Shown here piece after piece: positions 41,592-48,913 of a DNA stretch of 64,000 nt. The notes under the pieces are model-generated. The model saw only the letters and a program-made list of their open reading frames with translations, did not search any database and had not been told where the DNA came from. Positions within the stretch are counted from its first letter, which is position 1, and every line of letters starts with the position of its first letter. Location of the stretch: NCBI RefSeq assembly GCF_029813835.1, contig NZ_JARVKV010000006.1:62001-126000 (forward strand), in the 5' to 3' direction. The translations under genes were made by a program, and so were the position numbers. This DNA comes from Streptomyces sp. DH37. Lineage in GTDB: Bacteria; Actinomycetota; Actinomycetes; Streptomycetales; Streptomycetaceae.

Positions 41592-41851
41592 CAGCGGCGC
41601 TCCTTCGGGTCTGTGTGGTCGTCTCGCGGGCTGTCGGCGGGCGGGCGGGGCTCGGGAAGGCCCGGCGGCTGCACGGGCCTGAGGCGGCGTCTGGCCGCTC
41701 TGGCGGCGGCCCGTCTGGTGGCCCGGTTCGGGCGGGGCGGCTCGGCACCGTCGGCGAGGTGCTCCTCGCCCGTCCAGGCGAGCCGGGTCTCCCAGCCGGT
41801 GCCGGGCCGCGGGGCGTGCTCACCGCGCGGGCTGGACGACGGGGCGGTCAC
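41591..41851 (-). CDS. Basic Arg-rich protein, unknown
   Basis: 86 residues from a GTG at 41851 overlapping the C5 methyltransferase stop. NRATRRAAARAARRRLRPVQ is strongly basic and flanked by Pro-rich disorder. Possibly a DNA- or RNA-binding accessory of the methyltransferase operon. Low information content makes the assignment uncertain. Confidence 0.5.
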   Translation of the reverse strand: MTAPSSSPRGEHAPRPGTGWETRLAWTGEEHLADGAEPPRPNRATRRAAARAARRRLRPVQPPGLPEPRPPADSPRDDHTDPKERR

Positions 41852-42939
41852 GCGGCCACCCCCTGCTCGGCGGGGACGGCGGCCGGGACGGGCAGGCCCG
41901 TGGCAGCGGCGAGGACGTGCGCGGCCAGCAGCGGCGGCACAGCGTTCGCTATCTGGAGGAACCGGCGGGACTCGCTGCCCTGGAACGGGTAGCCGGCGGG
42001 GAAGGACTGGAGAACCGCGGCCTCGGCCAGCGCCAACGGGCGCTTCTCCAAGTCGCCGCGGCCGTCGACCTTCACCCACTGGTAGTCGTGGCGGGCGTGC
42101 CTGGCCACCAGCGTTCCGGCGGGCTGGTCCAGGCGGCGCACGGTGGCGTTGGCCCGCTTGCCCTGCCGCAGCACCCACCAGGAGCGGGCCTTCTCCGTCA
42201 GCGCCCACGACGGCCGGTCGCACGGGAACTCGTTGCCCCCGGCGGTGCGCCGCTCGCCGCGGGTGTTGACCCGCATCCCGGCCGGCAGGTCGAGGGCCTG
42301 GGCCATCGTCACCCAGGCGGGCCGGGCGGTACCGAACAGGTCGACGCCGGAGTGCTCGGCGTGGGTGGGCTCCGGCGGGGCCACGGACCGGGTACGGGAG
42401 GCGATGAGGATCGCGCGGCGGCGGGTCTGGGGGACGCCGTAGTCGGCGGCGTTGAGGACCCCGACCCACACGCTGTAGCCCCAGGAGCGGAGCACGGCGG
42501 CGTACTGGCGCCACAGCGGCAGCACGTCGGGTACCTGCTCCAGTACCACCCACTCGGGGCGGAGCGCCTGGAGGAACCGCATCGGCTCGGCGGCCAACAG
42601 ACTGCGCTCGTCGCGGACCGCGGCGCGCAGTTCGGCGCGGGTGTCGCGGCCGTGGGCGAGGTCGTGGACGGCCTGGTGCACGGCCGCGAGGTCGGTGAGG
42701 CCGTCGCGTTTGCCGCTGGCGCTGAACGTCTGGCACGGCGGGGAGGCGATCAGCCCGCGGGCCAGGCCGGTGAACGGCCGGGTGGGGTACTGGGCGACGT
42801 CGCAGCGCACGGTCAGGTGCCCGGCGGCGGCGCGGGTGGCGCAGGCGGCGGCGTCCCACTCCAGGCCGACGGGGCGCATACCGAGGCGGCGGGCGGCTTC
42901 GTCCCAGCCGCCGGGGCCGGCGAACAGGTCGACGATCAC
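41848..42939 (-). CDS. C5-cytosine DNA methyltransferase
   Basis: 363 residues from a GTG at 42939 (AGGAGGTGGCGGC upstream). Motif I is VDLFAGPGGWDEAARRLG, the catalytic motif IV is ASPPCQTFSASGKRDGL, motif VI is VLEQVPDVLP (usual ENV replaced by EQV), motif VIII is QTRRRAILIAS, and a late motif is QIANAVPPLLA. It adds a methyl group to C5 of cytosine in a specific site. No restriction partner gene is seen; anti-restriction self-modification is likely. Confidence 0.92.
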   Translation of the reverse strand: MIVDLFAGPGGWDEAARRLGMRPVGLEWDAAACATRAAAGHLTVRCDVAQYPTRPFTGLARGLIASPPCQTFSASGKRDGLTDLAAVHQAVHDLAHGRDTRAELRAAVRDERSLLAAEPMRFLQALRPEWVVLEQVPDVLPLWRQYAAVLRSWGYSVWVGVLNAADYGVPQTRRRAILIASRTRSVAPPEPTHAEHSGVDLFGTARPAWVTMAQALDLPAGMRVNTRGERRTAGGNEFPCDRPSWALTEKARSWWVLRQGKRANATVRRLDQPAGTLVARHARHDYQWVKVDGRGDLEKRPLALAEAAVLQSFPAGYPFQGSESRRFLQIANAVPPLLAAHVLAAATGLPVPAAVPAEQGVAA

Positions 42940-43217
42940 GCCGCCACCTCCTGGGCGTGCCGGGCCGCGGCGGCGCGGCGGCTGCGGGCGGTGCGGCGGG
43001 CCTGGCGCTGCTCGGCGGTCGGCTCCTCCCAGCCGTGGAACCCGACCGCGGGGTGCCACTGGGTGCCGTGGACCTCGGCCGGGTCGGAGCACCAGCGGCA
43101 GCCGTCCACCGCCGCCGGAGGCAGCGCCCACTCCGGGTCACGGTCCAGCGAATCCGGCGGCAGCGGAATCGGGTTGAAGGCGGGGACAGGGGCGGGGGTG
43201 GTGAGTGCGGGCTGCAT
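42936..43217 (-). CDS. Small protein with CxxC-His site
   Basis: 93 residues from the ATG at 43217. A Pro-rich first half, then VDGCRWCSDPAEVHGTQWHP, with a CxxC plus two His that may bind one zinc, and a basic C-terminal helix ending ARHAQEVAA. Its stop overlaps the C5 methyltransferase GTG. Function unknown. Confidence 0.55.
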   Translation of the reverse strand: MQPALTTPAPVPAFNPIPLPPDSLDRDPEWALPPAAVDGCRWCSDPAEVHGTQWHPAVGFHGWEEPTAEQRQARRTARSRRAAAARHAQEVAA

Positions 43218-43254
43218 CGGGTCTCCCGGTGGTTGGCGTGGTGGGCGGTTGGGG

Positions 43255-43512
43255 TCAGGCGGCGCGGAGGGCTGCGGCGAGGGCGCGGCGGTTCGCGGCA
43301 GCCTGGGCGGGGCTGATGGGCTGGCGGCGGCGGTCGAAGTCACGGACCCGGGCGGGCAGCTCCTCGGCCAGCAGCCGCTCGTCGGCCGTGACCGGGCGGG
43401 CCAGTCGGTTGCGGTGGCGGTTGACGGTCGCGCGGTGGCAGCCGAGGCGGCGGGCGATGTGCTCGTCCGAGTGGCCGGCGGCGATCAGAGCGGCGATGTC
43501 GGTGCGGATCAC
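43255..43512 (-). CDS. Small HTH DNA-binding protein
   Basis: 85 residues from a GTG at 43512 (GTGA overlap). TDIAALIAAGHSDEHIARRL and GCHRATVNRHRNRLARP form a homeodomain-like/Hin-type helix-turn-helix, followed by a basic helical tail. Coupled to the adenine methyltransferase gene, so it may regulate this operon or help target the enzyme. Confidence 0.65.
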   Translation of the reverse strand: MIRTDIAALIAAGHSDEHIARRLGCHRATVNRHRNRLARPVTADERLLAEELPARVRDFDRRRQPISPAQAAANRRALAAALRAA

Positions 43513-44327
43513 GCGGGCACCTCCTCGAAGAGGGCGATCCGCCCGGCCAGCTCGCGGTTGGACCACAGCACCTCGGTGCGGCCCTTCGCGGTCTGCGCGT
43601 TGCCGGTCATGGTCTGCTGCTCGTACCGGCGCCAGCCGGCGTACAGCTCGGCGTAGAGCGGGCTGTCGTAGCCGGACAAGACGACCGCGGCCCGGCAGTC
43701 GGCGAGCGCGTCCGCCAGCTCCCGGTGCTCGGCCTCGCCCTTCATCTCGACGCGGTAGTTGCTGTGCGGCCGCGTGCTGCCGAGATACGGCGGGTCGACG
43801 TACAGCAGCACCTCTGGGCACCCGCCGTACTTCCCGATCAGCGTCAGCGCGGGCAGGGACTCCAGCGACACGGCGTGCAGGCGCTCGGCAGCTGCGGCCA
43901 TGCGGTCGACGTAGCCGTCCATGTAGCCCGGCATCGAGGTGGACGACCCGGCGGGGGCGATGTAATGCCGCCAGCCGGTGTTGCGCAGCGTCCCGGCGCG
44001 GCCCTGGGCGAGGCGGCACCACACGCGGCGGGCGGTCTCCAGCTCGTCCGTGGTGGGCTCGTAGGCGGCGGCCTGTTCGGCTCTGCTGTGCGGGGTGAGG
44101 GCGCAGACGCGGATCAGGTCGGCGGGGCGGTCGCGCAGGACGCGCCAGAACGTCATCAGGTCGCCGTCGAGGTCGTTGACGGTCTCCATGCGGGACGGTC
44201 GCTTGGCCAGCAGCACGGACAGGGACCCGGCGTAGGGCTCGACGTAGTGCTCGTGGGCGGGCAGCAGGGACACGATCCACGGGGCGATGCGCTGCTTGCT
44301 GCCGAAGTACGGGACGGGACTCTTCAC
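43509..44327 (-). CDS. Adenine-N6 DNA methyltransferase, D12/Dam class
   Basis: 272 residues from a GTG at 44327. The N-terminal PVPYFGSKQRIAPWIVSLL and YVEPYAGSLSVLLAKRPS are D12-class SAM motifs; VNDLDGDLMTFWRVLRD follows, and the catalytic motif is LLYVDPPYLGSTRPHSNY. The C-terminal region carries VVLSGYDSPLYAELY. It resembles Dam-type enzymes. A third orphan base methyltransferase in the element, it could also control phage gene timing or packaging. Confidence 0.92.
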   Translation of the reverse strand: MKSPVPYFGSKQRIAPWIVSLLPAHEHYVEPYAGSLSVLLAKRPSRMETVNDLDGDLMTFWRVLRDRPADLIRVCALTPHSRAEQAAAYEPTTDELETARRVWCRLAQGRAGTLRNTGWRHYIAPAGSSTSMPGYMDGYVDRMAAAAERLHAVSLESLPALTLIGKYGGCPEVLLYVDPPYLGSTRPHSNYRVEMKGEAEHRELADALADCRAAVVLSGYDSPLYAELYAGWRRYEQQTMTGNAQTAKGRTEVLWSNRELAGRIALFEEVPA

Positions 44328-44635
44328 GCGGCGGCCCTCCTGGCCTCGGTCTCGCGCTGGGGGTGGACGTGGCCGTCGCGCAGCGGCCGACCCTCGAGGT
44401 GGCACTCGATCCCGGGCTCCACCTGGCAGGCCGGGCACACCGCCGTCGCGCGGGCCCAGGCCGTCACCCGGGCCGGGTGCGGCTGCGGCAGGCGCCGGGC
44501 GTTCGCCCGGACGACGCACGGCCGGTGCTCCCCGGCCTCGCAGTGCGGGCACGGCACCGAGCGGGCCGGGTGCTGCTTCGCGCGCAGCAGGCCGCGGATC
44601 TCGGCGGGCATCGGGGCGGCAGGCTTACGGGACAT
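44324..44635 (-). CDS. Two-knuckle zinc-binding phage protein
   Basis: 103 residues from the ATG at 44635. PCPHCEAGEHRPCVVRANAR and VCPACQVEPGIECHLEGRPL followed by RDGHVHPQR show two CPxC...C...H modules of the phage zinc-binding type common in actinophages. Probably binds nucleic acid. Overlaps the replication-helicase-loader-like gene by one base and the D12 methyltransferase by four. Confidence 0.65.
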   Translation of the reverse strand: MSRKPAAPMPAEIRGLLRAKQHPARSVPCPHCEAGEHRPCVVRANARRLPQPHPARVTAWARATAVCPACQVEPGIECHLEGRPLRDGHVHPQRETEARRAAA

Positions 44636-45312
44636 CAGGCACTCTCCTCGGTGGTCATCTGGCGCTCGAGCGCGGCCAGGGCCGCAGCCCGCCGCTGCTC
44701 GATCTCCTCGGGGGTCTCGCGGTAGGCGGGCTCGCCCTTCGCGACCCGGCGGCGGGCCGGGTGAACGGACTTGGCGTTCCGGCCGCGCAGCGCCGTCTTG
44801 CACGGGCGGCCGATCGGGGCGTGGCAGACGGGGCACTCGACGCCGAGCGGGCCCCGGCGCGGCTTCGGCTGCTCCTCGCCGTCCTCGCCCGGCACCGTCC
44901 GGCCCACGGCCGCCAGCTGCTTGGCGACGTCCTCGTGAGGGCCGCCCGTCAGCATCGGTGCCGTCTCCGCTGGGGCTATCTCGCCGGCCGCGGTGGCGGC
45001 GAGCCGGCCGCGGTAGCGGGCCAGGTACTGGCGGGGGTCCTCGTCCGGGTCGCCCTCGTACACGAAGTTCGCCAGCCGCTCGGCGCGGATCGCATGCCGG
45101 TGGGTGCGCACGTCGTGCGGCTGGATCCACAGCCGGTCGCCGGGGTTCTTCGGCGGGGTGCCGTAGAACCGGGCGACGGCGTCGAAGCAGTCCCGGTCCA
45201 GCGGCAGGTCCCGCAGGGCGACCGCCCAGGCGCGGGCAACGGCCTCGGACGGCTTGCGGTTGTCGAACGCGGCGCAGGCCGCCAGGAGCTTCGCGGCGTC
45301 GTCGGGGGTCAC
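44635..45312 (-). CDS. Helicase-loader-like replication protein with zinc knuckle
   Basis: 225 residues from a GTG at 45312 (GTGA overlap). The N-terminal half (AKLLAACAAFDNRKPSEAVA, DAVARFYGTPPKNPGDRLWI, QPHDVRTHRHAIRAERL) resembles actinophage helicase-loader/replisome proteins. The C-terminal VECPVCHAPIGRPCKTALRG is a zinc knuckle followed by an RN.KS.HPARR stretch. Coupled to the replisome organiser just upstream. It probably recruits the host replicative helicase. Confidence 0.62.
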   Translation of the reverse strand: MTPDDAAKLLAACAAFDNRKPSEAVARAWAVALRDLPLDRDCFDAVARFYGTPPKNPGDRLWIQPHDVRTHRHAIRAERLANFVYEGDPDEDPRQYLARYRGRLAATAAGEIAPAETAPMLTGGPHEDVAKQLAAVGRTVPGEDGEEQPKPRRGPLGVECPVCHAPIGRPCKTALRGRNAKSVHPARRRVAKGEPAYRETPEEIEQRRAAALAALERQMTTEESA

Positions 45313-46367
45313 TGGTTCTCCTCTCCGGAGGCGAGGGCCAGCCAGCCGGCGACGGTGGCGTCGGTGCCGGTGAGGGTCTGGCCGGTGGGCAGCTGGATGA
45401 CGTTGCCGGGCGCGCCGTGCTTGATCAGGTACTGGTTGGCGTCGGCGATCCACTTCTGCCAGGCGGCGTACCAGTTGGGCTTGCGGCGGCCTTCGGACTG
45501 CCAGTGCCAGATGAACTTCTGGGTCTCGTGGTCGACGTCGACGCGGGGGAAGGTCTGCTGCGCCCAGCGGCGCATGCCCTCGGTGAGTTCGAAGTCGTCG
45601 GGGATCTCGTGGGGAGAGGGGCGGCCGTCAGGCCGCTGGGCCTCGGCCCCGGCGGCGGGAGCCTGCTCGACTGCGCCAGCCCCCTCTCTCTTGGGGCTGG
45701 GGTTAGGGGCAGGGGTAGGGGCAGGGGCAGGGGTACGCGCGTGTGACGCGCCCGCGCGCCCGCGCGTAGAGGGTCTCGGACCCCCTTCGGCAGGGGTATC
45801 GGAGGGGGTTTCCGAAGGGGTTCCGGAGGGGGTTGTCGAACCCCTTCCGGAGGGGTCGGGGGTGAGGTTCCCGAAGGCTCGGCGAAGGGCCTCGATGTGG
45901 TCGGCGACCTGCTGCCGGATCGACGGCCCCTCGGTGCCGTTGCGGAGCTTGGCAGGGGCGTCGCTCAGCTCCTCCAGCGGGATGCGGTCCATCTCCTCCA
46001 GCAGCGCCCGCTGGAGCCGCTTGGAGGAGATCTCCATGGCGCCGGAGACCATGGCGCCCATGACCCTCGGCATCCGCCACACGCCGTCGTTGCGGACGAA
46101 CGAGCGGATGAGGAGTTCCTCGGTGTCGTCGTCGACGACGACGAAGCGCGCCTCCTCCAGGGTGGCAATGCGCTTTTCCAGCTCGGCGACCGTGAGGCCG
46201 CGGGCCTTGCGTGCCCAGCGCCGCAGGGTGAGGTCCAGCAGGCCGGCGTGGTTGAGGTTGGGCTGGCTGATGAAGAAGAGGTAGAGGCGCTGCTCTGCCT
46301 CTTCCAGGTTGATGAAGTCCTCGTCTTCCCAGATGGAGGCGAGGATGCGGCCGTGTCCGCGTGCCAT
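45309..46367 (-). CDS. Phage replisome organiser / replication initiator
   Basis: 352 residues. The N-terminal ~110 form a winged-helix-like domain (ARGHGRILASIWEDEDFINL, EAEQRLYLFFISQPNLNHAG, EARFVVVDDDTEELLIRSFV). A low-complexity linker (about 170-235) has PSGT/PSET/PSDT tetrapeptides and PAPTPAPN repeats, and a C-terminal Trp-rich helical domain contains HWQSEGRRKPNWYAAWQKWI. This matches initiators of siphophages, in which the origin often lies within the gene. The DNA for the linker is a set of ordered repeats. Confidence 0.75.
   Translation of the reverse strand: MARGHGRILASIWEDEDFINLEEAEQRLYLFFISQPNLNHAGLLDLTLRRWARKARGLTVAELEKRIATLEEARFVVVDDDTEELLIRSFVRNDGVWRMPRVMGAMVSGAMEISSKRLQRALLEEMDRIPLEELSDAPAKLRNGTEGPSIRQQVADHIEALRRAFGNLTPDPSGRGSTTPSGTPSETPSDTPAEGGPRPSTRGRAGASHARTPAPAPTPAPNPSPKREGAGAVEQAPAAGAEAQRPDGRPSPHEIPDDFELTEGMRRWAQQTFPRVDVDHETQKFIWHWQSEGRRKPNWYAAWQKWIADANQYLIKHGAPGNVIQLPTGQTLTGTDATVAGWLALASGEENQ
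45709..45737. repeat. GGGGYA hexamer repeat in replisome gene
   Basis: Plus strand reads GGGGTTA GGGGCA GGGGTA GGGGCA, then GGGGCA GGGGTA: six G4 runs separated by two or three bases. It encodes the PAPTPAP linker on the other strand. Such spacing can form G-quadruplexes and, with the neighbouring 12-mers, may be part of an origin. Confidence 0.7.
45776..45857. repeat. Tandem 12-bp repeats, candidate replication origin
   Basis: Units include TCGGAGGGGGTT (45799), TCCGAAGGGGTT (45811), CCGGAGGGGGTT (45823), GTCGAACCCCTT (45835) and CCGGAGGGGTCG (45847), with related units at 45776-45798. They encode PSGT-type tetrapeptides. Regular 12-bp spacing inside an initiator gene parallels the iterons of lambda-type origins; an origin role is inference. 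Confidence 0.65.
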
Positions 46368-46465
46368 GAGAGTGCTTCCTTAGGACGGTGGTGGGTCAGG
46401 ACGAGGCGGGGCTGCACAGCACGTGGGGCCTGCTCTCGCGGAGCAGGGCTCGCCCGCGCTGGCCG

Positions 46466-46867
46466 TCACCCCTCGTCTGCGAGCTGCGGGGGCGGCGGGA
46501 TGTAGAGGGACTCGTCCACCGCGCGCCATCCGCGCCGGGGCTTCGGTCGCATGACGTTGAACTGCGGGTTCTCTCGCCGTATGGCGGCGGCTTCTGCCAC
46601 GTAGGCGCCATAGCGTGTCGGGTAGAAGGACACGGCCACGTAGCGGGCTCGCGCTTGCCAGTCGGTGTTGCACCGATGCCAGTTCCACCGGTCGGGCAGG
46701 TTGCGGCTGATGCCGATGTACAGCGGCGACCGGCTGGCGTCGTAGAAGCGGTAGAGCGCGCAGCCGTAGATGGCGGACTTCTGGAGCTTGCGCTCCTGAT
46801 CCGTCACGGCTTCCAGCCAGACGGCATGCGGATCGAAAGGACGAAGCGGGAGATGCCTGGGCTTCAT
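46466..46867 (-). CDS. GIY-YIG nuclease-family protein
   Basis: 133 residues. GCALYRFYDASRSPLYIGIS (the GIY..YIG pattern), then RNLPDRWNWH (conserved Arg), AYVAEAAAIRRENPQFNV (catalytic Glu and Asn). The core is intact and short, like stand-alone GIY-YIG endonucleases of phages. Lies divergently from the HTH gene at 46950 across a repeat-rich promoter. Confidence 0.82.
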   Translation of the reverse strand: MKPRHLPLRPFDPHAVWLEAVTDQERKLQKSAIYGCALYRFYDASRSPLYIGISRNLPDRWNWHRCNTDWQARARYVAVSFYPTRYGAYVAEAAAIRRENPQFNVMRPKPRRGWRAVDESLYIPPPPQLADEG

Positions 46868-46882
46868 GAGAATGAGAATACC

Positions 46883-46942
46883 GTTCGCGAATAGCGTTCG
46901 CGACCCCTATGCGCGTTCGCGTAGCGCGATCCCGGTTCGCCA
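46883..46942. promoter_or_regulatory. GTTCGCG repeats in divergent promoter
   Basis: GTTCGCGA occurs at 46883 and 46896, GTTCGCGT at 46915 and GTTCGCCA at 46935, all on the plus strand, 13, 19 and 20 bases apart. The first contains the palindrome TTCGCGAA (46884-46891). They fill the space between the divergent GIY-YIG and HTH genes and are probably binding sites for a regulator such as the HTH product. Confidence 0.65.
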
Positions 46943-46949
46943 TGTCACC

Positions 46950-47219
46950 ATGGGCGCCATGGACACCCTCGACATGGAGATCCAGGACGCGGCGAAGAAG
47001 CGGAAGCGAGCCGAGGAGGCCTTCAACCGCGCCGACGCCGAGTTGCGCGCACTCCTGGTCAAGGGCCGCGCGGAGGGGAAAGGCCCGTCGCACATGGCGA
47101 AGCTGACCGGCTTCACCCGCGAATGGGTCGCGAAGATCGCGCCCGACCCGAAGGCCGCCGCCGCGCAACCCAAGCGCAAGGTCGTCGTGCGCCGTCGCAA
47201 GCCTGCGGCCGAGGACTGA
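46950..47219 (+). CDS. Small HTH protein, TREW type
   Basis: 89 residues from the ATG at 46950 (or MDTL at 46959). A charged coiled coil (MEIQDAAKKRKRAEEAFNRA, DAELRALLVKGRAEGKGPS) leads to MAKLTGFTREWVAKIAPDP, a sigma-region-4-like helix-turn-helix, with a basic tail. Same architecture as the gene at 34942. Likely an autoregulator acting on the GTTCGCG repeats upstream. Confidence 0.65.
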   Translation: MGAMDTLDMEIQDAAKKRKRAEEAFNRADAELRALLVKGRAEGKGPSHMAKLTGFTREWVAKIAPDPKAAAAQPKRKVVVRRRKPAAED

Positions 47220-47244
47220 CCTGTCCATCTCCCCTCCCCTCTCT

Positions 47245-47268
47245 GCCCCGCGGCCGGTGCCGCGGGGC
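47245..47268. terminator. Terminator between convergent genes
   Basis: A 10-bp perfect stem, GCCCCGCGGC (47245-47254) with GCCGCGGGGC (47259-47268), 4-nt loop, followed by GTTGT on the plus strand. It lies between the plus-strand HTH gene and the minus-strand WhiB-like gene and can serve both. Confidence 0.75.
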
Positions 47269-47277
47269 GTTGTCGTG

Positions 47278-47514
47278 TCAGGCGGCGTGCTGCTGGCGGC
47301 GGAGCTTGCGGCGTTCGCGGGCGGTGAGGCCGGCGCGGATGCCGTGGTCGTCGCCGGTGGCGAGGGCGTCGTCGAGGCAGCTGTCTTTCACCTCGCACCG
47401 GCCGCAGATCCGTTTGGCGTCGCGGACGGTGCCGCCCTTGGTCGGGTAGAAGGGGTCGGGCCCGGTCTGGGCGCACAGGGCGGAGTCCTGCCAGGACATG
47501 TCGGGGCGGGCCAT
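47278..47514 (-). CDS. WhiB-family iron-sulfur transcription factor
   Basis: 78 residues. It has the four-Cys WhiB pattern: SALCAQTGPDPFYPTKGGTV, then RICGRCEVKDSCLDDALATG (C-x29-C-x2-C-x5-C), the G[I]RAG turn (DDHGIRAGLTARERRKLRR), and a basic C-terminus. It would bind a 4Fe-4S cluster and the primary sigma factor. Phage copies can interfere with host WhiB control of division or sporulation. Start shares one base with the upstream stop. Confidence 0.93.
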   Translation of the reverse strand: MARPDMSWQDSALCAQTGPDPFYPTKGGTVRDAKRICGRCEVKDSCLDDALATGDDHGIRAGLTARERRKLRRQQHAA

Positions 47515-48368
47515 CACGCGGCCTCCTCGTACTGGCGGCGGGCGTGGGCGGTCCAGCCGTTGACGATCTGCTTGACGTAGTTCTCGGAGCGGCCGACCCG
47601 GCGGGCGATCTCTCCGGGCGCGATGCCGAACGAGGCGAGGTGGCGGATCTCGTCGGCGACCAGCGGGTCGCGCCGACTGCTCGCCGCGGAAGTTTCGACG
47701 GCGGCCGGGTCGAAGGCGGGGTCGTCGATGTGGCCGTAGTCCTCCCACCAGGTGGGGTCGGGCCAGCCCTGGGCGGCGGCGCGGCGTCGGTTCGGGGTGT
47801 AGCTGCCGGGCGTCTGCGATATGCGGCGGTAGGTGGCGGCGATGCGGTCGCGGGTGATGCCGCGGACGCTGCTCTGGTGGCCGTTGACGATGTCGTTGAG
47901 GGTGGTGGATTCGGTGCCAGCGTCGGCGGCGATGGCGGTGAGGGTGTGGCCGATGGCCATGAGCGCTTGGAGGCGGCGGCGGGTACCGGTGGCGTCGATG
48001 TAGCGGCCGGGTGCGGGCTTGGGCCGGACGGCGAGGATGCGGTTGGCGGCGGACCGCTGGATGGTCTCCTGGCCGGCGAGGAGCCGGTGGAGGGTGGAGG
48101 TAGAGCACCCGGCGGCGCGGGCGATGCCGGGCCAGCCCATGCCGGAGTCGAAGAGGACGCGGACGTGGGCGGCGACGGGCTGGGCGGGGATGCGGAGATT
48201 GCGGCCGGTGGCGTTGAGGACGCGGCGGCGCTTGCTGTAGCGGGCTTTGGCGGCCCGGCAGGGCTTGCAGGGGCATCCGGGGACGCCTTGGGCGGGCCGG
48301 CCGGTGGCTCGGGCGGTGGTGCCGTGGGGCGGCAGGGGGCTGATGGAGGGGCGGAGCGGGCGGCTCAC
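47514..48368 (-). CDS. Multi-HTH DNA-binding protein
   Basis: 284 residues. After an N-terminal CPCKPCRAAKARYSKRRRVL zinc-like region come three helix-turn-helix-like units: GWPGIARAAGCSTSTLHRLL, TLTAIAADAGTESTTLNDIV and APGEIARRVGRSENYVKQIV. Each ends in a similar (L/I)xxG pattern. Seen in many Streptomyces phages upstream of small genes. Likely a regulator binding several sites, coupled directly to the WhiB-like gene. Confidence 0.72.
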   Translation of the reverse strand: MSRPLRPSISPLPPHGTTARATGRPAQGVPGCPCKPCRAAKARYSKRRRVLNATGRNLRIPAQPVAAHVRVLFDSGMGWPGIARAAGCSTSTLHRLLAGQETIQRSAANRILAVRPKPAPGRYIDATGTRRRLQALMAIGHTLTAIAADAGTESTTLNDIVNGHQSSVRGITRDRIAATYRRISQTPGSYTPNRRRAAAQGWPDPTWWEDYGHIDDPAFDPAAVETSAASSRRDPLVADEIRHLASFGIAPGEIARRVGRSENYVKQIVNGWTAHARRQYEEAA

Positions 48369-48481
48369 GGCCGGTCCTCCTTCCGGTCGGGTGTGGGTGT
48401 GGGGCGGCAGCAGAGGCGGTGGGTGGCGAGGGCGAGGAGTCCGATGGCGGCCCAGGCGGTGGCTACGGCGAGGGTGATCAC
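48365..48481 (-). CDS. 38-residue membrane peptide
   Basis: From a GTG at 48481 that overlaps the upstream stop (GTGA). One hydrophobic helix (ITLAVATAWAAIGLLALATH) is followed by RLCCRPTPTPDRKEDRP. Stop overlaps the start of the multi-HTH gene. Topology and coupling support translation; function unknown. Confidence 0.5.
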   Translation of the reverse strand: MITLAVATAWAAIGLLALATHRLCCRPTPTPDRKEDRP

Positions 48482-48843
48482 GCGGCGGCCTCCCTGCGGG
48501 CGGCGCGCTGCTGGGCTATGCCGCGGCCCTTGGCGGACAGGCGCCAGACGCTGATGCGGTGGCCGTGGGTGGGGCCGGAGGTGGAGGGCACCATGCGGCC
48601 GGTGTGTTCGATGACTCCGCCGGTGCGGAGGGCGTTGATGGCGGCGCCGAGGTAGCCGTGGCCGAGTTCGGGGAGCACGTCGCGGAGGTCGTTGCAGGAG
48701 AACTCGGGCTTGCGCTGGCCGTAGTGGAAGACGGCCTGCTCGACGAGGAACTGGCTCCATTCGGACTGCTGGATGATCTGGTCGAGGGTGGTGTTCTTGT
48801 CGGCGTCGGCGAGGCGTTCGGCTGGGGTGAGGGTGCGCGGCAT
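48478..48843 (-). CDS. Winged-helix-like protein, unknown
   Basis: 121 residues. TLDQIIQQSEWSQFLVEQAV, FSCNDLRDVLPELGHGYLGA and AINALRTGGVIEHTGRMVPS form a predicted winged helix, followed by HGHRISVWRLSAKGRGIAQQ and a basic tail. Probably binds DNA. Preceded by a strong hairpin after recT. Confidence 0.62.
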   Translation of the reverse strand: MPRTLTPAERLADADKNTTLDQIIQQSEWSQFLVEQAVFHYGQRKPEFSCNDLRDVLPELGHGYLGAAINALRTGGVIEHTGRMVPSTSGPTHGHRISVWRLSAKGRGIAQQRAARREAAA

Positions 48844-48875
48844 GGCTGGTCTCCTCGGTGTGGTTCTCTGGGGGT

Positions 48876-48906
48876 GGGCCGCCCCCGATTGCCGCGGGGG
48901 CGGCCC
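48876..48906 (-). terminator. Hairpin after recT
   Basis: A 12-bp perfect stem, GGGCCGCCCCCG (48876-48887) with CGGGGGCGGCCC (48895-48906), 7-nt loop. Lies eight bases past the recT stop on the minus strand and may limit read-through into the downstream small genes. Confidence 0.7.
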
Positions 48907-48913
48907 GGGGGGT

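Noticed and set aside
45709..45737. Telomere-like GGGGYA repeat indicating a linear plasmid end
   Set aside because: It is internal to a protein-coding gene and surrounded by phage genes; Streptomyces ends are palindromic and protein-capped, not of this type.
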